Shown piece after piece: positions 44,075-57,936 of a DNA stretch of 64,000 nucleotides. A program made the position numbers and the translations under genes. Within the stretch, counting starts at the first letter, position 1. Each line of letters begins with the position of its first letter. Under the pieces are notes generated by a model, which saw nothing but the letters and a program-made list of their open reading frames with translations, made no database searches and was not told the DNA's origin. Source of the DNA: Megachile rotundata (Eukaryota > Arthropoda > Insecta > Hymenoptera > Megachilidae); assembly GCF_050947335.1 (NCBI RefSeq), contig NW_027473694.1, forward strand, positions 1-64,000. The letters run 5' to 3'.

Positions 44075-44323
44075 CATAATATTTTTAATAATATGAGTTA
44101 GATTGATAATAATAAGAGTAATGAGTATAGTAATTGTAGTTCTATCGATCATATCTGCATAATATGGTTAATAATATGAGTTAGAATGATAATAATAAGA
44201 GTAATAAGTATAGTAATTGACGTTCTATCGATCATATCTGCATAATATGGTTAATAATTTGAGTTAGATTGATAATAGTGAGTGTAATAAGTATAGTGAA
44301 TGTCGTTCTATCGATCATATCAG

Positions 44324-44406
44324 CATAACATGGGTAATAATATGAGTTAGATTGATAATAGTGAGTGTAATAAGTATAGTGAATGTCGTTCTATCGATCA
44401 TATCAG
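44324..44406 (+). repeat. Hybrid monomer at the 12.2-kb HOR junction
   Basis: The monomer begins cataacatgggtaat, the form that elsewhere continues gagttggattgataacaataag (near 39,180, 50,885, 54,450, 56,110 and 57,770). Here it continues gagttagattgataatagtgag, as in the monomer at 32123. The crossover lies between positions about 11 and 26 and set the 12,201-bp period. Confidence 0.88.
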
Positions 44407-45030
44407 CATAATATGGGTAATAATATGAGTTGGATTGATAATAATAAGAGTAATGAGTATAGTAATTGTAGTTCTATCGATCATATAAGCATAATATGGC
44501 TAATAGCATGAGTTAGATTGATAATAATAAGAGTAATGAGTATAGTAATTGTCGTTCTATCGATCATATCTGCATAATATGGTTAATAATATGAGTTAGA
44601 TTGATAATAGTGAGTGTAATAAATATAGTAATTGTCGCTCTATCGCTCATGTAATCACAATATGGCTAATAATATGAGTTAGATTGATAATAATAAGAGT
44701 AATAAGTATAGTAATTGTCGTTCTATCGATCATATAAGCATAATATGTCTAATAATATGAGTTAGATTGATAATAATAAGTGTAATAAGTATAGTAATTG
44801 TCGTTCTATCGATCATATCTGCATAATATGGTTAATAATATGAGTTAGATTGATAATAGTGAGTGTAATAAATATAGTAATTGTCGTTCTATCGCCCATA
44901 TAAGCACAATATGGCTAATAATATGAGTTAGATTGATAATAATAAGAGTAATAAGTATAGTAATTGTCGTTCTATCGATCATATAAGCATAATGTGGCTA
45001 ATAATATGAGTTTGATTCATAATAATAAGA

Positions 45031-48000
45031 GTAGTAATAAGTATAGTAATTGTCGTTCTATCGATCATATAAGCATAATATGCTAATAATATGAGTTAGA
45101 TTTATAATAATAAGAGTAATAAGTATAGTAATTGTCGTTCTATCGATCTATAAGCACAATATGGCTAATAATATGAGTTAGATTGATAATACTAAGAGTA
45201 GTGAGTATAGTAATTCTCATTCTATCGATCATATAAGCATAATATGGTTAATAATATGAGTTAGATTGATAATAGTGAGTGTAATACATATAGTAATTGT
45301 CGTTCTATCGCTCATATAAGCACAATATGGTTAATAATATGAGTTAGATTGATAATAATAAGAGTAATAAGTATAGTAATTGTCGTTCTATCGATCATAT
45401 AAGCATAATATGGCTAATAATATGAGTTAGATTGATAATAATAACAGTAATAAGTATAGTAATTATCGTTCTATCGATAATATAAGCATAATATGGCTAA
45501 TAATATGAGTTAGATTGATAATACTAAGGGTAGTGAGTATAGTAATTGTCGTTCTATCGATCATATGAGCATAATATGGCTAATAATATGAGTTAGATTG
45601 ATAATAATAAGAGTAATGAGTATAGTAATTGTCGTTCTATCGATCATATCTGCATAATATGGTTATAATATGAGTTAGATTGATAATAGTGAGTGTAATA
45701 AATATAGTAATTGTCGTTCTATCGCTCATGTAATCACAATATGGCTAATAATATGAGTTAGATTGATAATAATTAGAGTAATAAGTATAGTAATTGTCGT
45801 TCTATCGATCATACAAGCATAATATGGCTAATAATATGAGTTAGATTGATAATAATAAGTGTAATAAGTATAGTAATTGTCGTTCTATCGATCATAATTG
45901 CATAATATGGTTAATAATATGAGTTAGATTGATAATAGTGAGTGTAATAAATATAGTAATTGTCGTTCTATCGCTCATATAACCATAATATGGCTAATAG
46001 CATGAGTTGGATTGATAATAATAAGAGTAATGAGTATAGTAATTGTCGTTCTATCGATCATATCTGCATAATATGGTTAATAATATGAGTTAGATTGATA
46101 ATAGTGAGTGTAATAAATATAGTAATTGTCGTTCTATCGCTCATATTAGCACAATGTGGCTAATAACATGAGTTAGATTGATAATAATAAGAGTAGTAAC
46201 TATAGTAATTGTCGTTCTATCGATCGTATAAGCATGCAATGGTTAATAATATGAGTTAGATTGATAATAATAACAGTAATAAGTATAGTAATTGTCGTTC
46301 TATCGATAATATAAGCATAATATGGCTAATAATATGAGTTAGATTGATAATACTAAGAGTAGTGAGTATAGTAATTGTCGTTCTCTCGATCATATAAGCA
46401 TAATATGGCTAATAATATGAGTTAGATTGATAATACTAAGAGTAGTGAGTACAGTAATTCTCGTTCTATCGATCATATAAGCATAATATGGCTAATAATA
46501 TGAGTTAGATTGATAATAATAAGAGTAATGAGTATAGTAATTGTAGTTCTATCGATCATTGAAGCATAATATGGCTAATAATATGAGTTAGATTGATAAT
46601 AATAAGAGTAATGAGTATAGTAATTGTAGTTCTATCGATCATATCTGCATAATATGGTTAATAATATGAGTTAGAATGATAATAATAAGAGTAATAAGTA
46701 TAGTAATTGTCGTTCTATCGATCATATCTGCATAATATGGTTAATAATATGAGTTAGATTGATAATAATAAGAGTAATGAGTATAGTAATTGTAGTTCTA
46801 TCGATCATATCTGCATAATATGGTTAATAATATGAGTTAGAATGATAATAATAAGAGTAATAAGTATAGTAATTGTCGTTCTATCGATCATATCTGCATA
46901 ATATGGTTAATAATATGAGTTAGATTGATAATAGTGAGTGTAATAAGTATAGTGAATGTCGTTCTATCGATCATATCAGCATAATATGGGTAATAATATG
47001 AGTTGGATTGATAATAATAAGAGTAATGAGTATAGTAATTGTAGTTCTATCGACCATATAAGCATAATATGGCTAATAGCATGAGTTAGATTGATAATAA
47101 TAAGAGTAATGAGTATAGTAATTGTCGTTCTATCGATCATATCTGCATAATATGGTTAATAATATGAGTTAGATTGATAATAGTGAGTGTAATAAATATA
47201 GTAATTGTCGCTCTATCGCTCATGTAATCACAATATGGCTAATAATATGAGTTAGATTGATAATAATAAGAGTAATAAGTATAGTAATTGTCGTTCTATC
47301 GATCATATAAGCATAATATGGCTAATAATATGAGTTAGATTGATAATAATAAGTGTAATAAGTATAGTAATTGTCGTTCTATCGATCATATAAGCATAAT
47401 ATGGCTAATAATATGAGTTAGATTGATAATAATAAGAGTAATGAGTATAGTAATTGTCGTTCTATCGATTATATAAGCATAATATGGCTAATAATATGAG
47501 TTAGATTTATAATAATAAGAGTAATAAGTATAGTAATTGTCGTTCTATCGATCATATAAGCACAATATGGCTAATAATATGAGTTAGATTGATAATAATA
47601 AGAGTAATATAAGTATAGTAATTGTCGTTCTATCGATCATATCTGCATATATGGTTAATAATATGAGTTAGATTGATAATAGTGAGTGTAATAAATATAG
47701 TAATTGTCGTTCTATCGCTCATATAAGCACAATATGGCTAATAATATGAGTTAGATTGATAATAATAAGAGTAATAAGTATAGTAATGGTCGTTCTATCG
47801 ATCATATAAGCATAATGTGGCTAATAATATGAGTTTGATTCATAATAATAAGAGTAATAAGTATAGTAATTGTCGTTCTATCGATCATATAAGCATAATA
47901 TGGCTAATAATATGAGTTAGATTGATAATACTAAGGGTAGTGAGTATAGTAATTGTCGTTCTATCGATCATATGAGCATAATATGGCTAATAATATGAGT

Positions 48001-51000
48001 TAGATTGATAATAATAAGAGTAATGAGTATAGTAATTGTCGTTCTATCGATCATATCTGCATAATATGGTTAATAATATGAGTTAGATTGATAATAGTGA
48101 GTGTAATAAATATAGTAATTGTCGTTCTATCGCTCATGTAATCACAATATGGCTAATAATATGAGTTAGATTGATAATAATTAGAGTAATAAGTATAGTA
48201 ATTGTCGTTCTATCGATCATATCTGCATAATATGGTTAATAATATGAGTTAGATTGATAATAATAAGAGTAATGAGTATAGTAATTGTAGTTCTATCGAT
48301 CATATCTGCATAATATGGTTAATAATATCAGTTTAGAATGATAATAATAAGAGTAATAAGTATAGTAATTGTCGTTCTATCGATCATATCTGCATAATAT
48401 GGTTAATAATATGAGTTAGATTGATAATAGTGAGTGTAATAAGTATAGTGAATGTCGTTCTATCGATCATATCAGCATAATATGGGTAATAATATGAGTT
48501 GGATTGATAATAATAAGAGTAATGAGTATAGTAATTGTAGTTCTATCGATCATATAAGCATAATATGGCTAATAGCATGAGTTAGATTGATAATAATAAG
48601 AGTAATGAGTATAGTAATTGTCGTTCTATCGATCATATCTGCATAATATGGTTAATAATATGAGTTAGATTGATAATAGTGAGTGTAATAAATATAGTAA
48701 TTGTCGCTCTATCGCTCATGTAATCACAATATGGCTAATAATATGAGTTAGATTGATAATAATAAGAGTAATAAGTATAGTAATTGTCGTTCTATCGATC
48801 ATATAAGCATAATATGGCTAATAATATGAGTTAGATTGATAATAATAAGTGTAATAAGTATAGTAATTGTCGTTCTATCGATCATATCTGCATAATATGG
48901 TTAATAATATGAGTTAGATTGATAATAGTGAGTGTATAAATATAGTAATTGTCGTTCTATCGCCCATATAAGCACAATATGGCTAATAATATGAGTTAGA
49001 TTGATAATAATAAGAGTAATAAGTATAGTAATTGTCGTTCTATCGATCATATAAGCATAATGTGGCTAATAATATGAGTTTGATTCATAATAATAAGAGT
49101 AATAAGTATAGTAATTGTCGTTTCTATCGATCATATAAGCATAATATGGCTAATAATATGAGTTAGATTTATAATAATAAGAGTAATAAGTATAGTAATT
49201 GTCGTTCTATCGATCATATAAGCACAATATGGCTAATAATATGAGTTAGATTGATAATACTAAGAGTAGTGAGTATAGTAATTCTCATTCTATCGATCAT
49301 ATAAGCATAATATGGTTAATAATATGAGTTAGATTGATAATAGTGAGTGTAATACATATAGTAATTGTCGTTCTATCGCTCATATAAGCACAATATGGTT
49401 AATAATATGAGTTAGATTGATAATAATAAGAGTAATAAGTATAGTAATTGTCGTTCTATCGATCATATAAGCATAATATGGCTAATAATATGAGTTAGAT
49501 TGATAATAATAACAGTAATAAGTATAGTAATTATCGTTCTATCGATAATATAAGCATAATATGGCTAATAATATGAGTTAGATTGATAATACTAAGGGTA
49601 GTGAGTATAGTAATTGTCGTTCTATCGATCATATGAGCATAATATGGCTAATAATATGAGTTAGATTGATAATAATAAGAGTAATGAGTATAGTAATTGT
49701 CGTTCTATCGATCATATCTGCATAATATGGTTAATAATATGAGTTAGATTGATAATAGTGAGTGTAATAAATATAGTAATTGTCGTTCTATCGCTCATGT
49801 AATCACAATATGGCTAATAATATGAGTTAGATTGATAATAATTAGAGTAATAAGTATAGTAATTGTCGTTCTATCGATCATACAAGCATAATATGGCTAA
49901 TAATATGAGTTAGATTGATAATAATAAGTGTAATAAGTATAGTAATTGTCGTTCTATCGATCATAATTGCATAATATGGTTAATAATATGAGTTAGATTG
50001 ATAATAATAAGAGCAATGAGTATAGTAATTGTCGTACTATCGATCATATAAGCATAATATGGCTAATAATATGAGTTAGATTGATAATAATAAGAGTAAT
50101 GAGTATAGTAATTGTAGTTCTATCGATCATTGAAGCATAATATGGCTAATAGCATGAGTTAGATTGATAATAATAAGAGTAATGAGTATAGTAATTGTCG
50201 TTCAATCGATCATATCTGCATAATATGGTTAATAATATGAGTTAGATTGATAATAGTGAGTGTAATAAATATAGTAATTGTCATTGTATCGCTCATGTAA
50301 TCACAATATGGCTAATAATATGAGTTAGATTGATAATAATAACAGTAATAAGTATAGTAATTGTCGTTCTATCGATCATATAAGCATAATATGGCTAATA
50401 ATATGAGTTAGATTGATAATACTAAGAGTAGTGAGTATAGTAATTGTCGTTCTCTCGATCATATAAGCATAATATGGCTCATAATATGAGTTAGATTGAT
50501 AATACTAAGAGTAGTGAGTACAGTAATTCTCGTTCTATCGATCATATAAGCATAATATGGCTAATAATATGAGTTAGATTGATAATAATAAGAGTAATGA
50601 GTATAGTAATTGTAGTTCTATCGATCATTGAAGCATAATATGGCTAATAATATGAGTTAGATTGATAATAATAAGAGTAATGAGTATAGTAATTGTAGTT
50701 CTATCGATCATATCTGCATAATATGGTTAATAATATGAGTTGGAATGATAATAATAAGAGTAATAAGTATAGTAATTGTCGTTCTATCGATCATATCTGC
50801 ATAATATTTTTAATAATATGAGTTAGATTGATAATAGTGAGTGTAATAAGTATAGTGAATGTCGTTCTATCGATCATATCAGCATAACATGGGTAATAAT
50901 ATGAGTTGGATTGATAACAATAAGAGTAATGAGTATAGTAATTGTAGTTCTATCGATCATATAAGCATAATCTGGCTAATAATATGAGTTAGATTCATAA

Positions 51001-53174
51001 TAATAAGAGTAATAAGTATAGTAATTGTCGTTCTATCGATCATATCTGCATAATATGGTTAATAATATGAGTTAGATTGATAATAATAAGAGTAATAAGT
51101 ATAGTAATTGTCGTTCTATCGATCATATAAGCATAATATGGCTAATAATATGAGTTAGATTGATAATAATAACAGTAATAAGTATAGTAATTATCGTTCT
51201 ATCGATAATATAAGCATAATATGGCTAATAATATGAGTTAGATTGATAATACTAAGGGTAGTGAGTATAGTAATTGTCGTTCTATCGATCATATGAGCAT
51301 AATATGGCTAATAATATGAGTTAGATTGATAATAATAAGAGTAATGAGTATAGTAATTGTCGTTCTATCGATCATATCTGCATAATATGGTTAATAATAT
51401 GAGTTAGATTGATAATAGTGAGTGTAATAAATATAGTAATTGTCGTTCTATCGCTCATGTAATCACAATATGGTTAATAATATGAGTTAGATTGATAATA
51501 ATAAGAGCAATGAGTATAGTAATTGTCGTACTATCGATCATATAAGCATAATATGGCTAATAATATGAGTTAGATTGATAATAATAAGAGTAATGAGTAT
51601 AGTAATTGTAGTTCTATCGATCATTGAAGCATAATATGGCTAATAGCATGAGTTAGATTGATAATAATAAGAGTAATGAGTATAGTAATTGTCGTTCAAT
51701 CGATCATATCTGCATAATATGGTTAATAATATGAGTTAGATTGATAATAGTGAGTGTAATAAATATAGTAATTGTCATTGTATCGCTCATGTAATCACAA
51801 TATGGCTAATAATATGAGTTAGATTGATAATAATAAGAGTAATAAGTATAGTAATTGTCGTTCTATCGATCATATAAGCATAATGTGGCTAATAATATGA
51901 GTTTGATTCATAATAATAAGAGTAATAAGTATAGTAATTGTCGTTCTATCGATCATATAAGCATAATATGGCTAATAATATGAGTTAGATTTATAATAAT
52001 AAGAGTAATAAGTATAGTAATTGTCGTTCTATCGATCATATAAGCACAATATGGCTAATAATATGAGTTAGATTGATAATAGTGAGTGTAATAAATATAG
52101 TAATTGTCGCTCTATCGCTCATGTAATCACAATATGGCTAATAATATGAGTTAGATTGATAATAATAAGAGTAATAAGTATAGTAATTGTCGTTCTATCG
52201 ATCATATAAGCATAATATGGCTAATAATATGAGTTAGATTGATAATAATAAGTGTAATAAGTATAGTAATTGTCGTTCTATCGATCATATCTGCATAATA
52301 TGGTTAATAATATGAGTTAGATTGATAATAGTGAGTGTAATAAATATAGTAATTGTCGTTCTATCGCCCATATAAGCACAATATGGCTAATAATATGAGT
52401 TAGATTGATAATAATAAGAGTAATAAGTATAGTAATTGTCGTTCTATCGATCATATAAGCATAATGTGGCTAATAATATGAGTTTGATTCATAATAATAA
52501 GAGTAATAAGTATAGTAATTGTCGTTCTATCGATCATATAAGCATAATATGGCTAATAATATGAGTTAGATTTATAATAATAAGAGTAATAAGTATAGTA
52601 ATTGTCGTTCTATCGATCATATAAGCACAATATGGCTAATAATATGAGTTAGATTGATAATACTAAGAGTAGTGAGTATAGTAATTCTCATTCTATCGAT
52701 CATATAAGCATAATATGGTTAATAATATGAGTTAGATTGATAATAGTGAGTGTAATACATATAGTAATTGTCGTTCTATCGCTCATATAAGCACAATATG
52801 GTTAATAATATGAGTTAGATTGATAATAATAAGAGTAATAAGTATAGTAATTGTCGTTCTATCGATCATATAAGCATAATATGGCTAATAATATGAGTTA
52901 GATTGATAATAATAACAGTAATAAGTATAGTAATTATCGTTCTATCGATAATATAAGCATAATATGGCTAATAATATGAGTTAGATTGATAATACTAAGG
53001 GTAGTGAGTATAGTAATTGTCGTTCTATCGATCATATGAGCATAATATGGCTAATAATATGAGTTAGATTGATAATAATAAGAGTAATGAGTATAGTAAT
53101 TGTCGTTCTATCGATCATATCTGCATAATATGGTTAATAATATGAGTTAGATTGATAATAGTGAGTGTAATAAT
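45031..53174 (+). other. Cluster of ten register-breaking indels
   Basis: Ten of the 12 indels that I found in the window lie here: +3 at about 45,033 (agtagtaataag), -1 at 45,082 (atatgctaat), -1 at 45,148 (gatctataag), -1 at 45,664 (ggttataat), +2 at 47,608 (gtaatataag), -1 at 47,648 (gcatatatgg), +1 at 48,332 (gtttagaatg), -1 at 48,936 (gtgtataaat), +1 at 49,121 (cgtttctatcg) and -1 at 53,173 (taataatatag). The others are +1 at about 18,109-18,110 and -1 at 60,105. The sum is +1, which matches the phase of the last monomer. The corresponding sites in the first 12.2-kb copy are intact. Many are gain or loss of one base in a short run, which looks like residual sequencing error. Confidence 0.85.
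45901..46481 (+). repeat. Seven-monomer cassette with catgcaatgg, copy 2 of 3
   Basis: Copy of 33700-34280, exactly 12,201 bp downstream. One clear substitution is cacaatgtgg in place of cacaatatgg near 46,150. It lies between clusters of register-breaking indels at 45.0-45.7 kb and 47.6-49.1 kb but is itself free of them. Confidence 0.86.
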
Positions 53175-54201
53175 ATAGTAATTGTCGTTCTATCGCTCAT
53201 GTAATCACAATATGGCTAATAATATGAGTTAGATTGATAATAATTAGAGTAATAAGTATAGTAATTGTCGTTCTATCGATCATACAAGCATAATATGGCT
53301 AATAATATGAGTTAGATTGATAATAATAAGTGTAATAAGTATAGTAATTGTCGTTCTATCGATCATAATTGCATAATATGGTTAATAATATGAGTTAGAT
53401 TGATAATAATAAGAGCAATGAGTATAGTAATTGTCGTACTATCGATCATATAAGCATAATATGGCTAATAATATGAGTTAGATTGATAATAATAAGAGTA
53501 ATGAGTATAGTAATTGTAGTTCTATCGATCATTGAAGCATAATATGGCTAATAGCATGAGTTAGATTGATAATAATAAGAGTAATGAGTATAGTAATTGT
53601 CGTTCAATCGATCATATCTGCATAATATGGTTAATAATATGAGTTAGATTGATAATAGTGAGTGTAATAAATATAGTAATTGTCATTGTATCGCTCATGT
53701 AATCACAATATGGCTAATAATATGAGTTAGATTGATAATAATAACAGTAATAAGTATAGTAATTGTCGTTCTATCGATCATATAAGCATAATATGGCTAA
53801 TAATATGAGTTAGATTGATAATACTAAGAGTAGTGAGTATAGTAATTGTCGTTCTCTCGATCATATAAGCATAATATGGCTCATAATATGAGTTAGATTG
53901 ATAATACTAAGAGTAGTGAGTACAGTAATTCTCGTTCTATCGATCATATAAGCATAATATGGCTAATAATATGAGTTAGATTGATAATAATAAGAGTAAT
54001 GAGTATAGTAATTGTAGTTCTATCGATCATTGAAGCATAATATGGCTAATAATATGAGTTAGATTGATAATAATAAGAGTAATGAGTATAGTAATTGTAG
54101 TTCTATCGATCATATCTGCATAATATGGTTAATAATATGAGTTGGAATGATAATAATAAGAGTAATAAGTATAGTAATTGTCGTTCTATCGATCATATCT
54201 G

Positions 54202-55861
54202 CATAATATTTTTAATAATATGAGTTAGATTGATAATAATAAGAGTAATGAGTATAGTAATTGTAGTTCTATCGATCATATCTGCATAATATGGTTAATA
54301 ATATGAGTTAGAATGATAATAATAAGAGTAATAAGTATAGTAATTGACGTTCTATCGATCATATCTGCATAATATGGTTAATAATTTGAGTTAGATTGAT
54401 AATAGTGAGTGTAATAAGTATAGTGAATGTCGTTCTATCGATCATATCAGCATAACATGGGTAATAATATGAGTTGGATTGATAACAATAAGAGTAATGA
54501 GTATAGTAATTGTAGTTCTATCGATCATATAAGCATAATCTGGCTAATAATATGAGTTAGATTCATAATAATAAGAGTAATAAGTATAGTAATTGTCGTT
54601 CTATCGATCATATCTGCATAATATGGCTAATAATATGAGTTAGATTGATAATACTAAGGGTAGTGAGTATAGTAATTGTCGTTCTATCGATCATATGAGC
54701 ATAATATGGCTAATAATATGAGTTAGATTGATAATAATAAGAGTAATGAGTATAGTAATTGTCGTTCTATCGATCATATCTGCATAATATGGTTAATAAT
54801 ATGAGTTAGATTGATAATAGTGAGTGTAATAAATATAGTAATTGTCGTTCTATCGCTCATGTAATCACAATATGGCTAATAATATGAGTTAGATTGATAA
54901 TAATTAGAGTAATAAGTATAGTAATTGTCGTTCTATCGATCATACAAGCATAATATGGCTAATAATATGAGTTAGATTGATAATAATAAGTGTAATAAGT
55001 ATAGTAATTGTCGTTCTATCGATCATAATTGCATAATATGGTTAATAATATGAGTTAGATTGATAATAATAAGAGCAATGAGTATAGTAATTGTCGTACT
55101 ATCGATCATATAAGCATAATATGGCTAATAATATGAGTTAGATTGATAATAATAAGAGTAATGAGTATAGTAATTGTAGTTCTATCGATCATTGAAGCAT
55201 AATATGGCTAATAGCATGAGTTAGATTGATAATAATAAGAGTAATGAGTATAGTAATTGTCGTTCAATCGATCATATCTGCATAATATGGTTAATAATAT
55301 GAGTTAGATTGATAATAGTGAGTGTAATAAATATAGTAATTGTCATTGTATCGCTCATGTAATCACAATATGGCTAATAATATGAGTTAGATTGATAATA
55401 ATAACAGTAATAAGTATAGTAATTGTCGTTCTATCGATCATATAAGCATAATATGGCTAATAATATGAGTTAGATTGATAATACTAAGAGTAGTGAGTAT
55501 AGTAATTGTCGTTCTCTCGATCATATAAGCATAATATGGCTCATAATATGAGTTAGATTGATAATACTAAGAGTAGTGAGTACAGTAATTCTCGTTCTAT
55601 CGATCATATAAGCATAATATGGCTAATAATATGAGTTAGATTGATAATAATAAGAGTAATGAGTATAGTAATTGTAGTTCTATCGATCATTGAAGCATAA
55701 TATGGCTAATAATATGAGTTAGATTGATAATAATAAGAGTAATGAGTATAGTAATTGTAGTTCTATCGATCATATCTGCATAATATGGTTAATAATATGA
55801 GTTGGAATGATAATAATAAGAGTAATAAGTATAGTAATTGTCGTTCTATCGATCATATCTG
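54202..55861 (+). repeat. 20-monomer HOR unit, variant with exchanged parts
   Basis: Also 1660 bp, but internally different from the units at 42415 and 55862. It lacks two monomers (plain and aacagtaataag) near 54,617, where an atatctg end is followed directly by ggctaat and ctaaggg. It has two extra monomers (attagagtaataag with a catacaag end, and aagtgtaataag with a cataattgc end) at about 54,880-55,030. The loss and gain cancel, so the period stays at 20 monomers. Confidence 0.87.
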
Positions 55862-57521
55862 CATAATATTTTTAATAATATGAGTTAGATTGATAATAAT
55901 AAGAGTAATGAGTATAGTAATTGTAGTTCTATCGATCATATCTGCATAATATGGTTAATAATATGAGTTAGAATGATAATAATAAGAGTAATAAGTATAG
56001 TAATTGACGTTCTATCGATCATATCTGCATAATATGGTTAATAATTTGAGTTAGATTGATAATAGTGAGTGTAATAAGTATAGTGAATGTCGTTCTATCG
56101 ATCATATCAGCATAACATGGGTAATAATATGAGTTGGATTGATAACAATAAGAGTAATGAGTATAGTAATTGTAGTTCTATCGATCATATAAGCATAATC
56201 TGGCTAATAATATGAGTTAGATTCATAATAATAAGAGTAATAAGTATAGTAATTGTCGTTCTATCGATCATATCTGCATAATATGGTTAATAATATGAGT
56301 TAGATTGATAATAATAAGAGTAATAAGTATAGTAATTGTCGTTCTATCGATCATATAAGCATAATATGGCTAATAATATGAGTTAGATTGATAATAATAA
56401 CAGTAATAAGTATAGTAATTATCGTTCTATCGATAATATAAGCATAATATGGCTAATAATATGAGTTAGATTGATAATACTAAGGGTAGTGAGTATAGTA
56501 ATTGTCGTTCTATCGATCATATGAGCATAATATGGCTAATAATATGAGTTAGATTGATAATAATAAGAGTAATGAGTATAGTAATTGTCGTTCTATCGAT
56601 CATATCTGCATAATATGGTTAATAATATGAGTTAGATTGATAATAGTGAGTGTAATAAATATAGTAATTGTCGTTCTATCGCTCATGTAATCACAATATG
56701 GTTAATAATATGAGTTAGATTGATAATAATAAGAGCAATGAGTATAGTAATTGTCGTACTATCGATCATATAAGCATAATATGGCTAATAATATGAGTTA
56801 GATTGATAATAATAAGAGTAATGAGTATAGTAATTGTAGTTCTATCGATCATTGAAGCATAATATGGCTAATAGCATGAGTTAGATTGATAATAATAAGA
56901 GTAATGAGTATAGTAATTGTCGTTCAATCGATCATATCTGCATAATATGGTTAATAATATGAGTTAGATTGATAATAGTGAGTGTAATAAATATAGTAAT
57001 TGTCATTGTATCGCTCATGTAATCACAATATGGCTAATAATATGAGTTAGATTGATAATAATAACAGTAATAAGTATAGTAATTGTCGTTCTATCGATCA
57101 TATAAGCATAATATGGCTAATAATATGAGTTAGATTGATAATACTAAGAGTAGTGAGTATAGTAATTGTCGTTCTCTCGATCATATAAGCATAATATGGC
57201 TCATAATATGAGTTAGATTGATAATACTAAGAGTAGTGAGTACAGTAATTCTCGTTCTATCGATCATATAAGCATAATATGGCTAATAATATGAGTTAGA
57301 TTGATAATAATAAGAGTAATGAGTATAGTAATTGTAGTTCTATCGATCATTGAAGCATAATATGGCTAATAATATGAGTTAGATTGATAATAATAAGAGT
57401 AATGAGTATAGTAATTGTAGTTCTATCGATCATATCTGCATAATATGGTTAATAATATGAGTTGGAATGATAATAATAAGAGTAATAAGTATAGTAATTG
57501 TCGTTCTATCGATCATATCTG
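55862..57521 (+). repeat. 20-monomer HOR unit, same form as 42415-44074
   Basis: 1660 bp, with the monomer order of 42415-44074. It is followed by the beginning of another unit (57522-57936) that stops after the taatctggct and gattcat monomers. From 54202 to 57936 the array is thus a local run of two and a quarter units, the shortest-period HOR run in the window apart from the 19-monomer pair. Confidence 0.89.
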
Positions 57522-57936
57522 CATAATATTTTTAATAATATGAGTTAGATTGATAATAATAAGAGTAATGAGTATAGTAATTGTAGTTCTATCGATCATA
57601 TCTGCATAATATGGTTAATAATATGAGTTAGAATGATAATAATAAGAGTAATAAGTATAGTAATTGACGTTCTATCGATCATATCTGCATAATATGGTTA
57701 ATAATTTGAGTTAGATTGATAATAGTGAGTGTAATAAGTATAGTGAATGTCGTTCTATCGATCATATCAGCATAACATGGGTAATAATATGAGTTGGATT
57801 GATAACAATAAGAGTAATGAGTATAGTAATTGTAGTTCTATCGATCATATAAGCATAATCTGGCTAATAATATGAGTTAGATTCATAATAATAAGAGTAA
57901 TAAGTATAGTAATTGTCGTTCTATCGATCATATCTG

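Larger units (their letters stand above)
32123..44323 (+). repeat. 12.2-kb HOR, copy 1 (147 monomers, 12,201 bp)
   Basis: The largest tandem unit in the right half. Markers lie exactly 12,201 bp (147 x 83) from their partners in copy 2: gaccatataag at 34851 and 47052, gctcatattag near 33,940 and 46,141, and catgcaatgg at 34032 and 46233. Later offsets shrink by whole monomers: copy 2 has lost four monomers between about 35.7 and 36.0 kb of this copy and two after the tttttaat monomer at 38929, while this copy has lost one near 42,010. It contains no register-breaking indel that I could find. Confidence 0.88.
44324..57936 (+). repeat. 12.2-kb HOR, copy 2 with extra 20-monomer unit
   Basis: Second copy of 32123-44323. 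It begins in the hybrid monomer 44324-44406 and follows copy 1 to about 54.2 kb, with whole-monomer losses at about 47,900 (four) and 50,810 (two). It then runs through two full 20-monomer units (54202, 55862) and part of a third, ending at 57936 where an aacagtaattag monomer of another family begins. It holds 10 of the 12 indels in the window that break the 83-bp register. Confidence 0.83.
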
